Shown in pieces: positions 10,079 to 20,309 of a stretch of 64,000 nt of DNA (position 1 is the stretch's first letter; each line of letters starts with the position of its first letter). Below the pieces are notes generated by a model that saw only the letters and a program-made list of their open reading frames with translations, was not told the origin of the DNA and made no database searches. A program made the translations under genes and the position numbers. This DNA comes from Prochlorococcus sp. AG-388-A01 (GTDB taxonomy: Bacteria; Cyanobacteriota; Cyanobacteriia; PCC-6307; Cyanobiaceae). Location: assembly GCA_003279945.1 (NCBI GenBank), contig QCGK01000001.1, positions 178,211 through 242,210 on the forward strand, written 5' to 3'.

Positions 10079-11893
10079 ATGCTAACCATTTTTAAAGAAT
10101 TAACAAAAAACTTTGAGCAATCTCTTTTAGATAGTCTTGCAATAAATGATAAAAAAGGAGAATTCGAAAAACTTAGAAAAAATTTAATTACACAATCATC
10201 AAAAGAAGAGTTTGGTGATTATCAATGTAATGTTTGTCTAAGTTTATCTAGAATATATAAAAAGAAACCAAGAGAGATCTCTAATGATTTTGTTAACCTT
10301 TTAAATCAAAATAAAAGCATATTAAAATTATGTAAAAGTCTAGAAATTGCAGGGCCTGGATTTATAAATATAAAATTAAAAGATGAAGTTCTAATAAATG
10401 AAATCAAATCAAATATTCAATGCCAAAGAGCTGGAGTACCTCAAATTAAAAAAGATATAGACAGTGGCTTATCTTATAAAGTTATTGTAGATTTTTCTAG
10501 TCCGAATATTGCTAAAGAAATGCATGTGGGGCATTTAAGATCAACAATAATAGGGGACTCAATATCCAGAATTTTCGAGTTAAGAGGTTATGAAGTATTA
10601 AGACTAAATCATGTGGGTGATTGGGGAACACAATTTGGAATGCTTATTACTCAACTCAAAGATTTATATTCAAATGATTTAGAAGAAATAGGAAAGATCA
10701 AGATAAGTGATTTAGTTGAATTTTATAAAGCATCAAAAAAAAGATTTGATAATGAACCTGAATTCCAAAAAAGATCTAGAGAAGAAGTAGTAAAGTTACA
10801 AAGTGGAGATAGTAAATCGATACAAGCCTGGAAATTATTATGTGACCAATCTAGAAAGGAATTTGATGCAATCTATAAAAATTTAAAAATAAAAATAAAA
10901 GAAAGAGGTGAATCTTTTTATAATCCCTTCTTAAAGTCAGTTATTGAGGATTTGAATTTAAAAAAAATCCTCGTAGAAGATCAAGGAGCAAAATGTGTAT
11001 TTTTAGATGGGATGACTAATAAAGAAGGGGAACCTTTACCGCTAATTATTCAAAAAAAAGATGGCGGTTTTAATTATGCCACCACAGATCTTGCTGCTAT
11101 AAGATACAGATTCAATAAAGCTCCTAATGGGGATGATGCAGCAAGAATCATTTATGTAACTGATCATGGACAAGCAAATCATTTTGCTGGGGTTTTTCAA
11201 GTTGCTAAAAAAGCAAAATGGATCCCAGATAAGTGTCAAGTAGACCATGTCCCTTTTGGGTTAGTTCAAGGAATTGATGGCAAAAAACTAAAGACAAGAG
11301 AAGGTAAAACAATACGTCTAAAAGATTTATTAAAAGAAGCGGTTAGAAGAGCAAAAGAAGATTTATTGAAAAGATTAGAAGATGAAAATCGTTATGAGAC
11401 TGAAGAATTTATTTCAAATACTTCAAGAATCATTGGCTTAGGAGCTGTTAAGTATGCAGATTTAAGTCAAAATAGGATTAATAATTATCAATTTAGTTTT
11501 GATAAAATGCTTTCCTTGAATGGAAATACTGCTCCTTATTTGTTATATACACTTGTAAGAATTTCAGGAATTAAAAGAAAAAATGATTTTGTTTATTACT
11601 TTAAAGATTCTCAATACATAAATTATGAACATAAATCTGAGTGGAAACTTATTAGAAAATTACTTAAGTTCGATGAAGTAATGATCTCTATTGAAAAAGA
11701 CTTAATGCCAAATAGACTATGTAATTATCTGTTTGAGCTAAGTCAGACTTTTAATAGATTCTATGATCAAGTTCCAATCCTCAAAGAAGAAAAAAATATA
11801 AAAATTTCTAGACTTAATTTATGTGACCTAACTGCAAAAACACTAAAAATAAGCTTAGAGCTTCTAGGAATTGAAACTTTAGATAGAATGTAA
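10079..11893 (+). CDS. argS: Arginyl-tRNA synthetase
   Basis: Charges tRNA-Arg with arginine. The 604-residue class I synthetase has an N-terminal tRNA-recognition domain (about 1-110), the HIGH-type motif HVGHLRS near residue 155, a loop GKKLKTREG in the KMSKS position, and a C-terminal anticodon-binding helical domain ending [12 protein letters not shown]. ArgS proteins commonly lack a canonical KMSKS, so the variant is not unusual. The stop codon shares one base with the next ATG (TAATG), indicating translational coupling with the HisC-like aminotransferase. Confidence 0.97.
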   Translation: MLTIFKELTKNFEQSLLDSLAINDKKGEFEKLRKNLITQSSKEEFGDYQCNVCLSLSRIYKKKPREISNDFVNLLNQNKSILKLCKSLEIAGPGFINIKLKDEVLINEIKSNIQCQRAGVPQIKKDIDSGLSYKVIVDFSSPNIAKEMHVGHLRSTIIGDSISRIFELRGYEVLRLNHVGDWGTQFGMLITQLKDLYSNDLEEIGKIKISDLVEFYKASKKRFDNEPEFQKRSREEVVKLQSGDSKSIQAWKLLCDQSRKEFDAIYKNLKIKIKERGESFYNPFLKSVIEDLNLKKILVEDQGAKCVFLDGMTNKEGEPLPLIIQKKDGGFNYATTDLAAIRYRFNKAPNGDDAARIIYVTDHGQANHFAGVFQVAKKAKWIPDKCQVDHVPFGLVQGIDGKKLKTREGKTIRLKDLLKEAVRRAKEDLLKRLEDENRYETEEFISNTSRIIGLGAVKYADLSQNRINNYQFSFDKMLSLNGNTAPYLLYTLVRISGIKRKNDFVYYFKDSQYINYEHKSEWKLIRKLLKFDEVMISIEKDLMPNRLCNYLFELSQTFNRFYDQVPILKEEKNIKISRLNLCDLTAKTLKISLELLGIETLDRM

Positions 11894-13002
11894 TGAATGT
11901 TTTTGATCCATTGAATAATCTTTTCCCAAAACCAAGAAAAGAAATAATAAATATGCAGTCTTACTCTGCACCTTTAGAAGATAGAAGAAATTTACTCCGC
12001 TTAGACTTTAATGAAAATACTTTAGGTCCTAGTCCTAAGGTTTTAGAGGCATTACAAGAGATAAAATTAGATGAGATTTCAATTTACCCAGAATATAATT
12101 TATTAAAAAATTTCTTATGTGTTAAATATCTTGATGCAAGAAAATTTGATAAAGACGAAATAGGAATTTTCAATGGAGCAGATGCAGCAATAAATGCAAT
12201 TTTCAATTGCTTTGGAGAAAAAGATCAAATATTTCTAACCACAAATCCAACTTTTGGTTACTATTCTCCTTGTTCAGAAATGCGAGGAATGAAGCAAATA
12301 AGTTGTTCTTATATTGGAGAAAATTTTCTATTCCCCATCGAAGAATTTAGAGAAAAAATAATAAAGCATAATCCAAAGTTAATATTTATTTGTAATCCAA
12401 ATAATCCAACAGGAACAGTTTTAAGCTCTCAAGAAATAATTAACTTAGCTAATATCAAAAACGATTCATTGATAGTTGTTGATGAACTATATGAAAAATT
12501 TAATGGAGATAGTCTTCTTGAATCGATAGATTTTGAAAAGAATAACAATATACTTATAATCCAATCTCTTTCTAAAACAGCAGGTTTGGCTGGTTTAAGA
12601 ATAGGTTTTACTTTTGGCAATAAAAGTTTAATTAAGTACATTAATAAAGTTACAGGACCATATGATGTAAATAGCTTTGCTATCACAGCAGCATTAGCAG
12701 CACTTAAAGACAAATCATATATAAATAATTATGTTTTAGAAGTAAAAAAAGCAAGGGAATGGATTTTCAATAAATTTAAATCAACAAAAATCAGAACTAA
12801 CTTTAGTGGAGGTAATTATTTCTTAATTTGGCCAAATGTAGATCCTAAAATTTTAACAAAACAGATGAGAGAAAAAGGTATTCTTATTAGAAGTATGGAA
12901 AACAAAAAAGATATTGGAAAGTCAATAAGGGTTAGTATTGGAACTAAAGAACAAATGATTTTTTTCTGGGACAATTATAAGACCTTAGATTTAATAAATT
13001 AA
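11893..13002 (+). CDS. hisC: Class I/II PLP aminotransferase, histidinol-phosphate type
   Basis: The 369-residue protein has the HisC/CobD-branch signatures: LRLDFNENTLGPSP near residue 35, CNPNNPTGT, DELYEKF, and the PLP-lysine motif SLSKTAGLAGLRIGF. HisC transfers an amino group from glutamate to imidazole-acetol phosphate in histidine synthesis. Close relatives include the threonine-phosphate decarboxylase CobD, so the exact substrate is uncertain. The ATG overlaps the argS stop by one base. Its end overlaps the convergent metallo-hydrolase gene by four bases. No other his genes are adjacent, so the assignment rests on motifs alone. Confidence 0.72.
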   Translation: MNVFDPLNNLFPKPRKEIINMQSYSAPLEDRRNLLRLDFNENTLGPSPKVLEALQEIKLDEISIYPEYNLLKNFLCVKYLDARKFDKDEIGIFNGADAAINAIFNCFGEKDQIFLTTNPTFGYYSPCSEMRGMKQISCSYIGENFLFPIEEFREKIIKHNPKLIFICNPNNPTGTVLSSQEIINLANIKNDSLIVVDELYEKFNGDSLLESIDFEKNNNILIIQSLSKTAGLAGLRIGFTFGNKSLIKYINKVTGPYDVNSFAITAALAALKDKSYINNYVLEVKKAREWIFNKFKSTKIRTNFSGGNYFLIWPNVDPKILTKQMREKGILIRSMENKKDIGKSIRVSIGTKEQMIFFWDNYKTLDLIN

Positions 13003-13724
13003 TTACCGAAAATATAAATTGTATTTTGATCGATTCTTTTAGGTTTTATTTGAAAATCTTTTCCAACATATTTTACTTTAAAATCTTTCATATTATCGAT
13101 AAATAAATCAGGATTTGACAAATCACAGTCTTTATTAATTTGTTTGCCACGTGCAAAGTGAACAGGAATAACTACATTAGGTTTTAGAAGCTTAACGATT
13201 CTTGAAGCCTCTTTCCCATTGTAAGATTTTATTCCTCCTCCAATTGAAATAAATAAGATATCTGGGCGAGATAAAATAATTTGACTATTAATGTCAATAT
13301 CACCGGCTGCTCCTCCCATATGAACAATTTTAAGATCACTCTGCTGCCAACTCCAAACAGTTGCCATCCCAAATCTTCTTCCATCTACTCTGTCATGTGG
13401 AACAGCAATTCCATTTAATAAAATATCCTCAAATTGATATATTCCAGGTTCAACGAACATTAATTGATCATTTGGGTTATGTCCCTCATCTGGAAGTCTA
13501 GAACTAGCTAAAATAAAATCTACATTGACTTCATTTGGCTCCTTAAAATTACTTGCACAACCTATTGCTTTAAAGGGATTTATTAGGATCGATTTTTCTG
13601 AACTATTAATTAAAAAACTACTATATCCCAAACTTTTTATAACTAAATTCCTTGCCAATAATGAGGTAGGTAAAAAAGAGCTAAATAATATTAAAAAGAA
13701 AAAGTTTTTAATTTTAGAGAACAT
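12999..13724 (-). CDS. Exported metallo-beta-lactamase-fold protein
   Basis: A 241-residue protein starting with a lysine-containing, strongly hydrophobic leader ending SLLARN, which looks like a signal peptide. The body resembles the UlaG/YtnP-like beta-lactamase-fold group: GYSSFLINSSEKSILINPF, a histidine-aspartate segment PHDRVDG, HMGGAAGDI and VIPVHFARG. The full HxHxDH zinc motif is not obvious, so it may bind metal differently or be non-catalytic. I chose ATG at 13724 over an in-frame TTG at 13733 because it begins the signal peptide cleanly. It is the last gene of a tight minus-strand run starting at prfB. Confidence 0.68.
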   Translation of the reverse strand: MFSKIKNFFFLILFSSFLPTSLLARNLVIKSLGYSSFLINSSEKSILINPFKAIGCASNFKEPNEVNVDFILASSRLPDEGHNPNDQLMFVEPGIYQFEDILLNGIAVPHDRVDGRRFGMATVWSWQQSDLKIVHMGGAAGDIDINSQIILSRPDILFISIGGGIKSYNGKEASRIVKLLKPNVVIPVHFARGKQINKDCDLSNPDLFIDNMKDFKVKYVGKDFQIKPKRIDQNTIYIFGN

Positions 13725-13744
13725 GATATTCAATTTTTTTTATT

Positions 13745-14341
13745 TTACTTTTGCTCAGCCATTTTTAGAAAATTACTAATTAATTTGTGACCAAATTGTG
13801 TCAAGACACTTTCAGGATGGAATTGCACCCCATGTAAATGTTTATACTCTTTGTGAGAGATGGCCATAATGGTTGAGTCTTCTAAAGTCGCAGTTATCTC
13901 TAAACAAGATGGTAGAGAACTTGAATCAACTATAAGACTATGGTATCTAGTCGCCACAAATGGAGTATCGATATCCTTAAATAATTCTTTTTGATTATGA
14001 AATATTTTGGATGTCTTACCATGCATAAGTTCTTTCCCAACTATAACCTTACCTCCAAAAGCTTGGGCCAAGGCTTGATGACCTAAACAAACTCCCAATG
14101 TAGGAATATTTTTAGATAATTTTTTTAGTATTGGCAGACAAATCCCAGATTGATCTGGATTGCCTGGACCTGGAGATAATAGAATGCCACTAGGATTTAG
14201 TTTGATAATTTCTTCTAAAGTAATTTCATCATTTCTTTTAACTATTAATTCTTTAGTTATTTCATGCTCGACTGAAAGTTCTCCTAAATATTGAACAAGG
14301 TTATAAGTAAAACTATCGTAATTATCAATAACAAGAAACAT
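13745..14341 (-). CDS. trpG: Glutamine amidotransferase subunit of anthranilate/aminodeoxychorismate synthase
   Basis: Releases ammonia from glutamine for anthranilate synthase (tryptophan) and possibly also for 4-amino-4-deoxychorismate synthase (folate). The 198-residue class I amidotransferase has the oxyanion segment LLSPGPGNP (55-62), nucleophile C85 in GVCLGHQ, and the His-Glu pair H175/E177 in HGVQFHPES. It lies in the prfB-ybeY-dgkA run rather than beside trpE, which suits a shared trpG/pabA role; that is an inference. trpB is in the same window at 29.4 kb. The ATG is 12 bases past the dgkA stop. Confidence 0.92.
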   Translation of the reverse strand: MFLVIDNYDSFTYNLVQYLGELSVEHEITKELIVKRNDEITLEEIIKLNPSGILLSPGPGNPDQSGICLPILKKLSKNIPTLGVCLGHQALAQAFGGKVIVGKELMHGKTSKIFHNQKELFKDIDTPFVATRYHSLIVDSSSLPSCLEITATLEDSTIMAISHKEYKHLHGVQFHPESVLTQFGHKLISNFLKMAEQK

Positions 14342-14353
14342 ATTTATATGGAT

Positions 14354-14764
14354 TTAAAATAACAACTTTATTTTAGGAACAAAGATATATACAGCAATAA
14401 TAACAGAATTAATAGAAGCTAATAATACTGCTCCTGCAGAAGTATCTTTTGAAATTTTTGCCAAAATACTAAATTCTTTTTTCACTACTAAATCAACGAT
14501 TGCTTCAATAGATGTGTTTAATATTTCTAATATTAAAACAGACATGATTGTGGGAATCAAAATTACATAATTACTTAGACTAATTTTGAGTAAAAATCCA
14601 ATTATTAAACTTATAAATGCAAAAATTAATTGGATTTTAAAATTTCTTGAAGTTTTTAATACGTAACTAATTCCACTGAAAGCATACTTAAAACTTATAA
14701 ATACATTACTAGAAGTTTTGTATGATTCTTTTCTATTTTCTAAATAGTTTATTTTTTTTTCCAT
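14354..14764 (-). CDS. dgkA: Diacylglycerol/undecaprenol kinase, DgkA family
   Basis: A 136-residue membrane protein with three hydrophobic helices (about 45-62, 65-85 and 110-132). Between them lies the family's active-site region EILNTSIEAIVDLV, followed by KISKDTSAGAVLL, which corresponds to the conserved DxxxAAV segment. DgkA proteins phosphorylate diacylglycerol or, in many bacteria, undecaprenol at the inner membrane. The substrate cannot be decided here. It sits six bases after ybeY, an arrangement (ybeY-dgkA) common across bacteria, which supports both calls. Confidence 0.92.
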   Translation of the reverse strand: MEKKINYLENRKESYKTSSNVFISFKYAFSGISYVLKTSRNFKIQLIFAFISLIIGFLLKISLSNYVILIPTIMSVLILEILNTSIEAIVDLVVKKEFSILAKISKDTSAGAVLLASINSVIIAVYIFVPKIKLLF

Positions 14765-14770
14765 TAATTT

Positions 14771-15310
14771 TTAATCTAATCGAGAAATTAAATATTCTTG
14801 AAAATTTAACATATTTTCTAAATCTAGAGCATTATTATGTTCCCATCCCAAAAGATGTAAAAATCCATGACTAGCCAACCAGATCATCTCTCTATAGATT
14901 GAATGTTTATATTCATAAGATTGCTCAAGTGCCATCTCTAATGATATAAATATATCTCCCAACTCTATGTGATCTAAATTATTTAGAGATTCATCAGAAA
15001 TGATTGGAAAAGATAGAACATCTGTTGGGCCTTTTTTTTGCATCCACTTCTTATTCAAAGAAGCAATTTCTTGATTAGATATTATCTGTAAGCCTAATGA
15101 AAAAGATTTTTTTTCAAAAATATAATTTGGCAATTCATAATCCTCTTTTTTTAATATTGTATTTATCCAAGATAAAAAAACTTTCTCCCAAAAAATAGAT
15201 TCAAAAATAAGCTTAGTTTTAGTATCTTTTAACTTATTTGAAAATTGAGAAAAATCATTACATTGAAAAACCAAATCTAAATTTATTTCAGAAATAATTT
15301 TTTCTTTCAT
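14771..15310 (-). CDS. ybeY: Endoribonuclease YbeY (rRNA maturation factor)
   Basis: A single-strand endoribonuclease that takes part in 16S rRNA 3'-end maturation and ribosome quality control. The 179-residue protein carries the zinc motif [11 protein letters not shown], with H148, H152 and H158 in the invariant HxxxHxxxxxH spacing, preceded by PTDVLSFP and ELGDIFIS. The N-terminal 40 residues are less conserved. It follows DUF3285 by six bases and precedes dgkA by six bases in the minus-strand run. Start ATG at 15310. Confidence 0.95.
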   Translation of the reverse strand: MKEKIISEINLDLVFQCNDFSQFSNKLKDTKTKLIFESIFWEKVFLSWINTILKKEDYELPNYIFEKKSFSLGLQIISNQEIASLNKKWMQKKGPTDVLSFPIISDESLNNLDHIELGDIFISLEMALEQSYEYKHSIYREMIWLASHGFLHLLGWEHNNALDLENMLNFQEYLISRLD

Positions 15311-15316
15311 ACATTC

Positions 15317-15499
15317 TTAAACAGGAATATTGGGCTTACCTATAGTGGCCACAAGTATTAATATCCCAATTAAAACTAGAAAGGTTATTGAAAAATGAGA
15401 AATACTTTTTGAACCTTTCCTTACCATATTCCTCATAGCAAGCTTTATAAAGCTTGGAGGAGCAACTTTTTTTTCTAAAATTTCGTTTTTATTTTCCAT
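15317..15499 (-). CDS. DUF3285 small single-pass membrane protein
   Basis: A 60-residue protein of the cyanobacterial DUF3285 type: a polar N-terminal part with the conserved PPSFIKLAMRNMVRKG stretch (about 14-29), then one transmembrane helix (about 37-54) and a short tail. Function unknown. It is only three bases from the end of prfB and six from ybeY, so it is surely co-transcribed with the release-factor gene. The fit to the family and the tight operon position support a real gene despite its size. Confidence 0.82.
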   Translation of the reverse strand: MENKNEILEKKVAPPSFIKLAMRNMVRKGSKSISHFSITFLVLIGILILVATIGKPNIPV

Positions 15500-15502
15500 T
15501 AG

Positions 15503-16625
15503 TTATTCAATAGATTCGCTAGAAGAAATATTCATACGTAATAATTCATGAATAAATGGTTCAAGTCCACCATCTAAAACACTATCTAAATCGTTAGTCT
15601 CCTGCATAGTCCTAAGATCTTTTACCATTTGATAAGGATGGAAAACATAATTTCTTATTTGATTGCCCCATGCAGCTTCCACAATATCACCTTTAATGTC
15701 AGCGACTTCTGCAGCTCTTTGTTCTTTAGCAATCACTAATAGTTTAGACTTTAGAAGTAACATAGCTTTTTCTTTATTTTGTAATTGAGATCTTTCTTGG
15801 GTGCATCTTACTGAAATCCCTGAAGGCAAATGAACAATTCTTACTGCTGTTTCTACTTTATTAACATTTTGTCCTCCCGCTCCACCGGATCTACTCGTTG
15901 TAATTTCTAAATCTTTTTCAGGTATATCAAGTGAAATATTATCATCTAATTTTGGCATAACCTCCACCCCAGCAAAGCTGGTTTGTCGTTTGCCATTAGC
16001 ATTAAAAGGGGAAATTCTTACTAATCTATGCGTTCCTTTTTCATATTGCAGATAGCCGTATGCATATTTCTCATCAATTTCAAACGTTACACTTTTAATA
16101 CCTGCTTCTTCTCCTTGAGATAATTCATTGATGATAAGGCTCATTTGATTATTATCGGCCCATTTTGAATACATTCTCAATAATATCTCTACCCAATCCT
16201 GAGCATCTGTTCCACCCGCACCTGCGTTAATAGAAACTACTGCTCCCTCCTTATCGTATTCACCACATAACAGTCTTTCAAATTCCCATTTATCTAAATT
16301 ATCTCTTAATTGCTTTAATCCCTGCTTGGATTCCAAAATCATTTCCTCTTCAGGTTCTAAAGAATAAAGCTCAAGAGAGGCATTAGCATCAGTAATAAAA
16401 GTTTTCCATTTATCTAACAATTCGAGTTGTGCTTTGACATCATCAAGGATTAACATTTGCTTTTTAGCTGCTTCTTGATTTTCCCAAAATTCAGGCTGAG
16501 CAGAAATTTGCTCTAACTCTTTCCTTTTCGCTTTTAATCTTGGAACGTCAAAGACAATCCTGAGCATTACCCAGGCGCTCTGTTAGTTCCGAAAGATCTT
16601 TTTTGAAATCTGTAATATCTACCAA
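15503..16625 (-). CDS. prfB: Peptide chain release factor 2, expressed by programmed +1 frameshift
   Basis: Recognises UGA/UAA stops and triggers peptide release. The long frame has the codon-recognition SPF tripeptide ([12 protein letters not shown]) and the catalytic GGQ in [11 protein letters not shown]. Upstream lies a 25-codon leader from TTG at 16625 ([19 protein letters not shown]...) that reads into CTT TGA C at 16553-16547. A +1 slip there joins it to ...[14 protein letters not shown], giving about 373 residues, the normal RF2 size. A start at the in-frame ATG at 16567 would lack this N-terminus. The protein heads a minus-strand run of six closely spaced genes. Confidence 0.95.
16547..16553 (-). 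promoter_or_regulatory. Programmed +1 frameshift site of prfB
   Basis: Minus-strand heptamer CTTTGAC: the leader frame reads CTT then the stop TGA, and the +1 frame continues GAC. This is the canonical RF2 autoregulatory slip site. A short purine stretch (AGGA) lies a few bases upstream, weaker and more distant than the E. coli Shine-Dalgarno-like element. Low RF2 stalls at UGA and favours the slip, so RF2 controls its own synthesis. Confidence 0.93.
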
Positions 16626-16701
16626 AATAGAATTTAATCGTTATTTATAATCTAACAAGCACTTTTGTTTAATAGTATAAACTAAGTATTATTTTAAAAA
16701 A

Positions 16702-16956
16702 ATGTCCAAAGTTGAAATTTATACTTGGCAATATTGCCCATTCTGTATTCGAGCAAAATCACTACTCAAGAAAAAAAATGTACATTTTACAGAATATAAA
16801 ATAGATGGCGACGAAGATGCCAGAGCATTGATGATTGAAAGAGCTGATGGTAGAAGAACATTACCACAAATATTTATAGATAATGAGGGTATCGGAGGCT
16901 GCGATGATCTCTACGCATTAGAAAATGAAAATAAATTAGAAGCATTATTAAACTAG
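16702..16956 (+). CDS. grxC: Glutaredoxin (class I, CPFC)
   Basis: An 84-residue glutathione-dependent disulfide reductase. The dithiol active site CPFC is at residues 12-15, followed by the TLPQIFID cis-proline segment (about 53-60) and the GGCDDL glutathione-binding loop (about 66-71), all in standard positions. It is cytosolic and complete. gshB starts six bases after its stop, so glutathione synthesis and use are encoded together. ATG at 16702; no competing start. Confidence 0.95.
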   Translation: MSKVEIYTWQYCPFCIRAKSLLKKKNVHFTEYKIDGDEDARALMIERADGRRTLPQIFIDNEGIGGCDDLYALENENKLEALLN

Positions 16957-16961
16957 ATCTT

Positions 16962-17885
16962 ATGAAATTTCTATTCGTAATAGATCCAATTAAAAATATA
17001 AATCCCTTAAAAGATTCAACTGCTGCTTTAATGCAAGCATCATCAAAAAAAAATATTGAAATCTGGATTTGTACTCCTCAAGACCTTGAAGCTAGAGGTG
17101 ATGAAGTATGGGCATCTTCCGTAAAAGTTCAAGTAAATCCATGGATTTCTTTTAAAGAGAATGATTGCATACCTCTCGCAGAATTTAATTGCATTTGGAT
17201 GAGAAAAGATCCTCCTGTAAATGAGGCTTATTTATATGCGACCCATCTTTTAGAAGTTGCCGAAAGAAAAGGAGTAAAAGTAATTAACAAACCCTCATCT
17301 TTAAGAGCATGGAATGAAAAGCTAGGTGCTTTGAGATACAGCCACTTGATGGCACCTACAATAGTTGCGAGTAAGGTAAAAGATCTTATTAATTTTGCAA
17401 ATATAAATAATGAAGTAGTCATAAAACCTCTTGGAGGAAAAGGTGGTCAAGGTGTTATAAGGATAAATAAAAATTATCCAGGAATTAAATCAATCATTGA
17501 ATTAATCACTTCTCAAGAAGAATTACCCGTTATGATGCAAAAATTTATTCCTGAAGTCATAGAGGGTGATAAAAGAATAATTATCGTAAACGGTGAAGCA
17601 ATTGGATCTATAAATAGGATTCCTCAAGGAGGCGATTTTAGGAGTAATTTAGCGATGGGAGGGAAGGCTGAACCCACATTATTAACAGAAAAAGAAAAAA
17701 ATATCTGCTCAGAATTATCTCAACACTTCAAAGATGAAGGTTTATTTTTTGTGGGTATTGATGTAATAAATGGAATGCTTAGCGAGATTAATGTAACCAG
17801 TCCAACAGGTTTAAGAGAAATAGAAAATTTATCCAATAAGAATGTTTCAGAGGAAGTTATTGAAAAATTAGTAGAAATTATCTAG
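16962..17885 (+). CDS. gshB: Glutathione synthetase
   Basis: Adds glycine to gamma-glutamylcysteine with ATP. The 307-residue protein has an N-terminal GshB domain with [13 protein letters not shown] and WMRKDPP, then an ATP-grasp domain with [13 protein letters not shown], the acidic/ RIIIVNGE segment, and the C-terminal [14 protein letters not shown] motif that binds magnesium and substrate. It follows grxC by six bases. It overlaps the end of the convergent menF gene by eight bases. Confidence 0.96.
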   Translation: MKFLFVIDPIKNINPLKDSTAALMQASSKKNIEIWICTPQDLEARGDEVWASSVKVQVNPWISFKENDCIPLAEFNCIWMRKDPPVNEAYLYATHLLEVAERKGVKVINKPSSLRAWNEKLGALRYSHLMAPTIVASKVKDLINFANINNEVVIKPLGGKGGQGVIRINKNYPGIKSIIELITSQEELPVMMQKFIPEVIEGDKRIIIVNGEAIGSINRIPQGGDFRSNLAMGGKAEPTLLTEKEKNICSELSQHFKDEGLFFVGIDVINGMLSEINVTSPTGLREIENLSNKNVSEEVIEKLVEII

Positions 17886-19290
17886 GATTTTTAGCGAAAA
17901 ATATCTGTTTTACTATAGATTCAAATTTTAATTTAATCTCATCTATTTCTTTCTCTAAAACGGAGCCTGAAACTATACCTGATCCGGCAGTAAATTCAAT
18001 ATTTTCTTCAATACATCTTGCGCCTCTTATTGCTAAAAGAAATGAGGCATTTCCTGATGAATCAACCCAACCCATTGGAGAAGCATAATTTCCTCTAGGA
18101 AATGACTCAAGAGTGTTGATCCATTCCAATGCTGGATTTTTTGGGTATCCACAAACAGCCGGAGATGGATGTAGTTTTTTAAGCAATTCAAAAGGACAAA
18201 TATTTTCAACTTTAGAGAAAATGAGTGTTTGCAAATGAGAAATATCTCCAAATGAATTTACCTTGATATCACTTTTTTTAAAGTTTGTTATTTTTGAAAC
18301 TTCTAAACATTTAATCAAATACTGTATTACATAATTATGTTCCTTTAAGTCTTTAGTACTTTTTAGGAGTTTCTTAAAATTTGAATTAGTAGAGATAGTT
18401 CCAGCAACAGCCTCCAAAGTTAAATTAGGTTTAGTAAAAGAAAATAATTTTTCTGGAGATGCTCCAAACAAAATATCCTTACTATTCCTTTTCCAAACGT
18501 ATCTACATGTATTTGGTTGATTCTTTTTAAATCTTTTTAAAATTTCTACTAAATCTAATTTAGTTTTAAGTTTTATTTTAATCCTATTCGCTAAAACTAT
18601 CTTTTCGAGGACACCTTTTTCTACTAATTGTATTCCTCTATTTACTACTTTTTTCAAATTTGTTTTAGAATTTTCTAAGGAGCGTGAGTAATCATCAATA
18701 ATAGGGGAATCAAAACTAGTTTTTAAGCCAGATGATTTTATTAATTCTGAGCCAGAATTAATAACTTGATTTCTAATTGTCCATATTTCTTCAATTAATG
18801 TTCTTAATGATGATTTACCTTCAACATGACCATTGATTCTTAACCAGCAATTCTTATCACTTTTAATAATTAATATTTTTGGTAAGATGGCTTCCAAACT
18901 AGGGATATCTGAAGATAAATTTTTATTATTCAAATTTTCAGAGAAAGAAAATAAATAAATTATTTTTGAAAGTGCAGAATTATGCGATTCATTAGTTAAG
19001 TTAATTAAATTTTTAAAATTCTCAGAGTTAAACTCTTTTGCTACCTCAAATCTTTTTGGACCATCCAAAGTAATATATTTACACTTCTCGAAAGCTATAT
19101 ATGAAATGCCATCAGATTCCTCCCAAAATGAAGAGAACGGATATTTATTTATTAATAATTCATAAACTTGAAATAAATCAATACAAGGAATCTCAACACA
19201 AATACTTACTAATCCAGAATTTTCCACTTTCTTATCGAAAGAGGAAAATACATCTTTTAAAAAATCTGTTAAGTTTAAATCATTTTTCAT
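17878..19290 (-). CDS. menF: Isochorismate synthase
   Basis: Converts chorismate to isochorismate, the first step of phylloquinone (vitamin K1) synthesis for photosystem I. The 470-residue chorismate-binding protein has a variable N-terminal half and a conserved C-terminal half: EKIVLAN with the general-base lysine, [43 protein letters not shown] and IRGARC. These match MenF/EntC rather than anthranilate synthase, and its placement divergent from menA-menC-menE settles the role. No glutamine amidotransferase is adjacent. ATG at 19290. Confidence 0.94.
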   Translation of the reverse strand: MKNDLNLTDFLKDVFSSFDKKVENSGLVSICVEIPCIDLFQVYELLINKYPFSSFWEESDGISYIAFEKCKYITLDGPKRFEVAKEFNSENFKNLINLTNESHNSALSKIIYLFSFSENLNNKNLSSDIPSLEAILPKILIIKSDKNCWLRINGHVEGKSSLRTLIEEIWTIRNQVINSGSELIKSSGLKTSFDSPIIDDYSRSLENSKTNLKKVVNRGIQLVEKGVLEKIVLANRIKIKLKTKLDLVEILKRFKKNQPNTCRYVWKRNSKDILFGASPEKLFSFTKPNLTLEAVAGTISTNSNFKKLLKSTKDLKEHNYVIQYLIKCLEVSKITNFKKSDIKVNSFGDISHLQTLIFSKVENICPFELLKKLHPSPAVCGYPKNPALEWINTLESFPRGNYASPMGWVDSSGNASFLLAIRGARCIEENIEFTAGSGIVSGSVLEKEIDEIKLKFESIVKQIFFAKNPR

Positions 19291-19391
19291 TACTTATTGA
19301 AAATAACTAAAAATCATGCAATAAAGTAAAAAATGTAACTCAATTTATAAACTACATTTAATAATTATCGAATTTTGTGTGTCAATTAAAA

Positions 19392-20309
19392 ATGAAAGAA
19401 GATAAAAAAAAATTATGGAAACAAGCAATAAAATGGCCTCTTTATTCTGTTGCCATACTTCCGGTTTTAATAACAGGGGCTTATTTACTCAATCAATATG
19501 AAAAGATAAAAATTTATAATTTGATTGCATTTACTTTAGCTGCAATTTTGATATTACTTTGGGAAAATCTAACTAATGATTTATTCGACGCAGAAACAGG
19601 AATCGATGAATTTAAATTCCATTCAATTGTAAATCTTGTAAAAAATAAAAAAATAATTTCATTTATTGCATATTCATCTTTAGTTGTTGGTTTATTAATA
19701 ATTTCAATTATTTCAGTCTCAACAAGTATAAACATTTTGATTTTAGTGACAGCTTGCTGCTTCTTAGGATATTTATATCAAGGCCCTCCTTTTAGATTTG
19801 GCTATCAAGGTTTAGGAGAACCATTATGCTGGCTTGCATTTGGACCTTTTGCTTACTCTGCAGTCTTAATTGCTTTAAATCCGTCTAATATTTACTTCGA
19901 GGATATTCCCTGGAAAGTTTCTTTATTACTTGGTTCAGGACCTTCCTTGGCAACAACTCTTGTATTATTTTGTTCTCATTTTCATCAAATTTCTGAAGAT
20001 AAAAAGCATGGGAAAAATTCACCTTTAGTTCGTTTAGGAGCAAAAAAGGGTTCTCAATTTGTGCCTTGGATAATTTTTACAATATATATTTTTCAACTTT
20101 TCACTATAGTTACTGGATTCATTCCAGTGTTTTGTATTCTTTATTTGATTAGTTTTCCTCAAGCAATAAGACTTATAAATTTATTAAAATCTTCATATAA
20201 AAAACCTTCTGCAATAAAAAATTGCAAATTCGTTGCAATAAAATTTCAAACTCTTAATGGAATTGGCTTAATCACAGGATTAATATTTAATTACTTGCTT
20301 AATAAATGA
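19392..20309 (+). CDS. menA: 1,4-Dihydroxy-2-naphthoate phytyltransferase
   Basis: Attaches the phytyl tail to 1,4-dihydroxy-2-naphthoate in the membrane. The protein has the UbiA-family aspartate motifs NLTNDLFDAETG (about 62-73) and HFHQISEDKKHGK (about 200-212) and eight or nine hydrophobic helices. I chose ATG at 19392; an in-frame GTG at 19377 would add five residues, and neither start has a clear ribosome-binding site. The stop overlaps the menC start (ATGA). It is divergent from menF across a roughly 100-base AT-rich gap that should hold both promoters. Confidence 0.94.
   Translation: MKEDKKKLWKQAIKWPLYSVAILPVLITGAYLLNQYEKIKIYNLIAFTLAAILILLWENLTNDLFDAETGIDEFKFHSIVNLVKNKKIISFIAYSSLVVGLLIISIISVSTSINILILVTACCFLGYLYQGPPFRFGYQGLGEPLCWLAFGPFAYSAVLIALNPSNIYFEDIPWKVSLLLGSGPSLATTLVLFCSHFHQISEDKKHGKNSPLVRLGAKKGSQFVPWIIFTIYIFQLFTIVTGFIPVFCILYLISFPQAIRLINLLKSSYKKPSAIKNCKFVAIKFQTLNGIGLITGLIFNYLLNK

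Noticed and set aside
16548..16550. In-frame TGA in the prfB leader as evidence of a pseudogene.
   Set aside because: The stop is the canonical RF2 frameshift site and the +1 frame is fully open with intact GGQ and SPF motifs.
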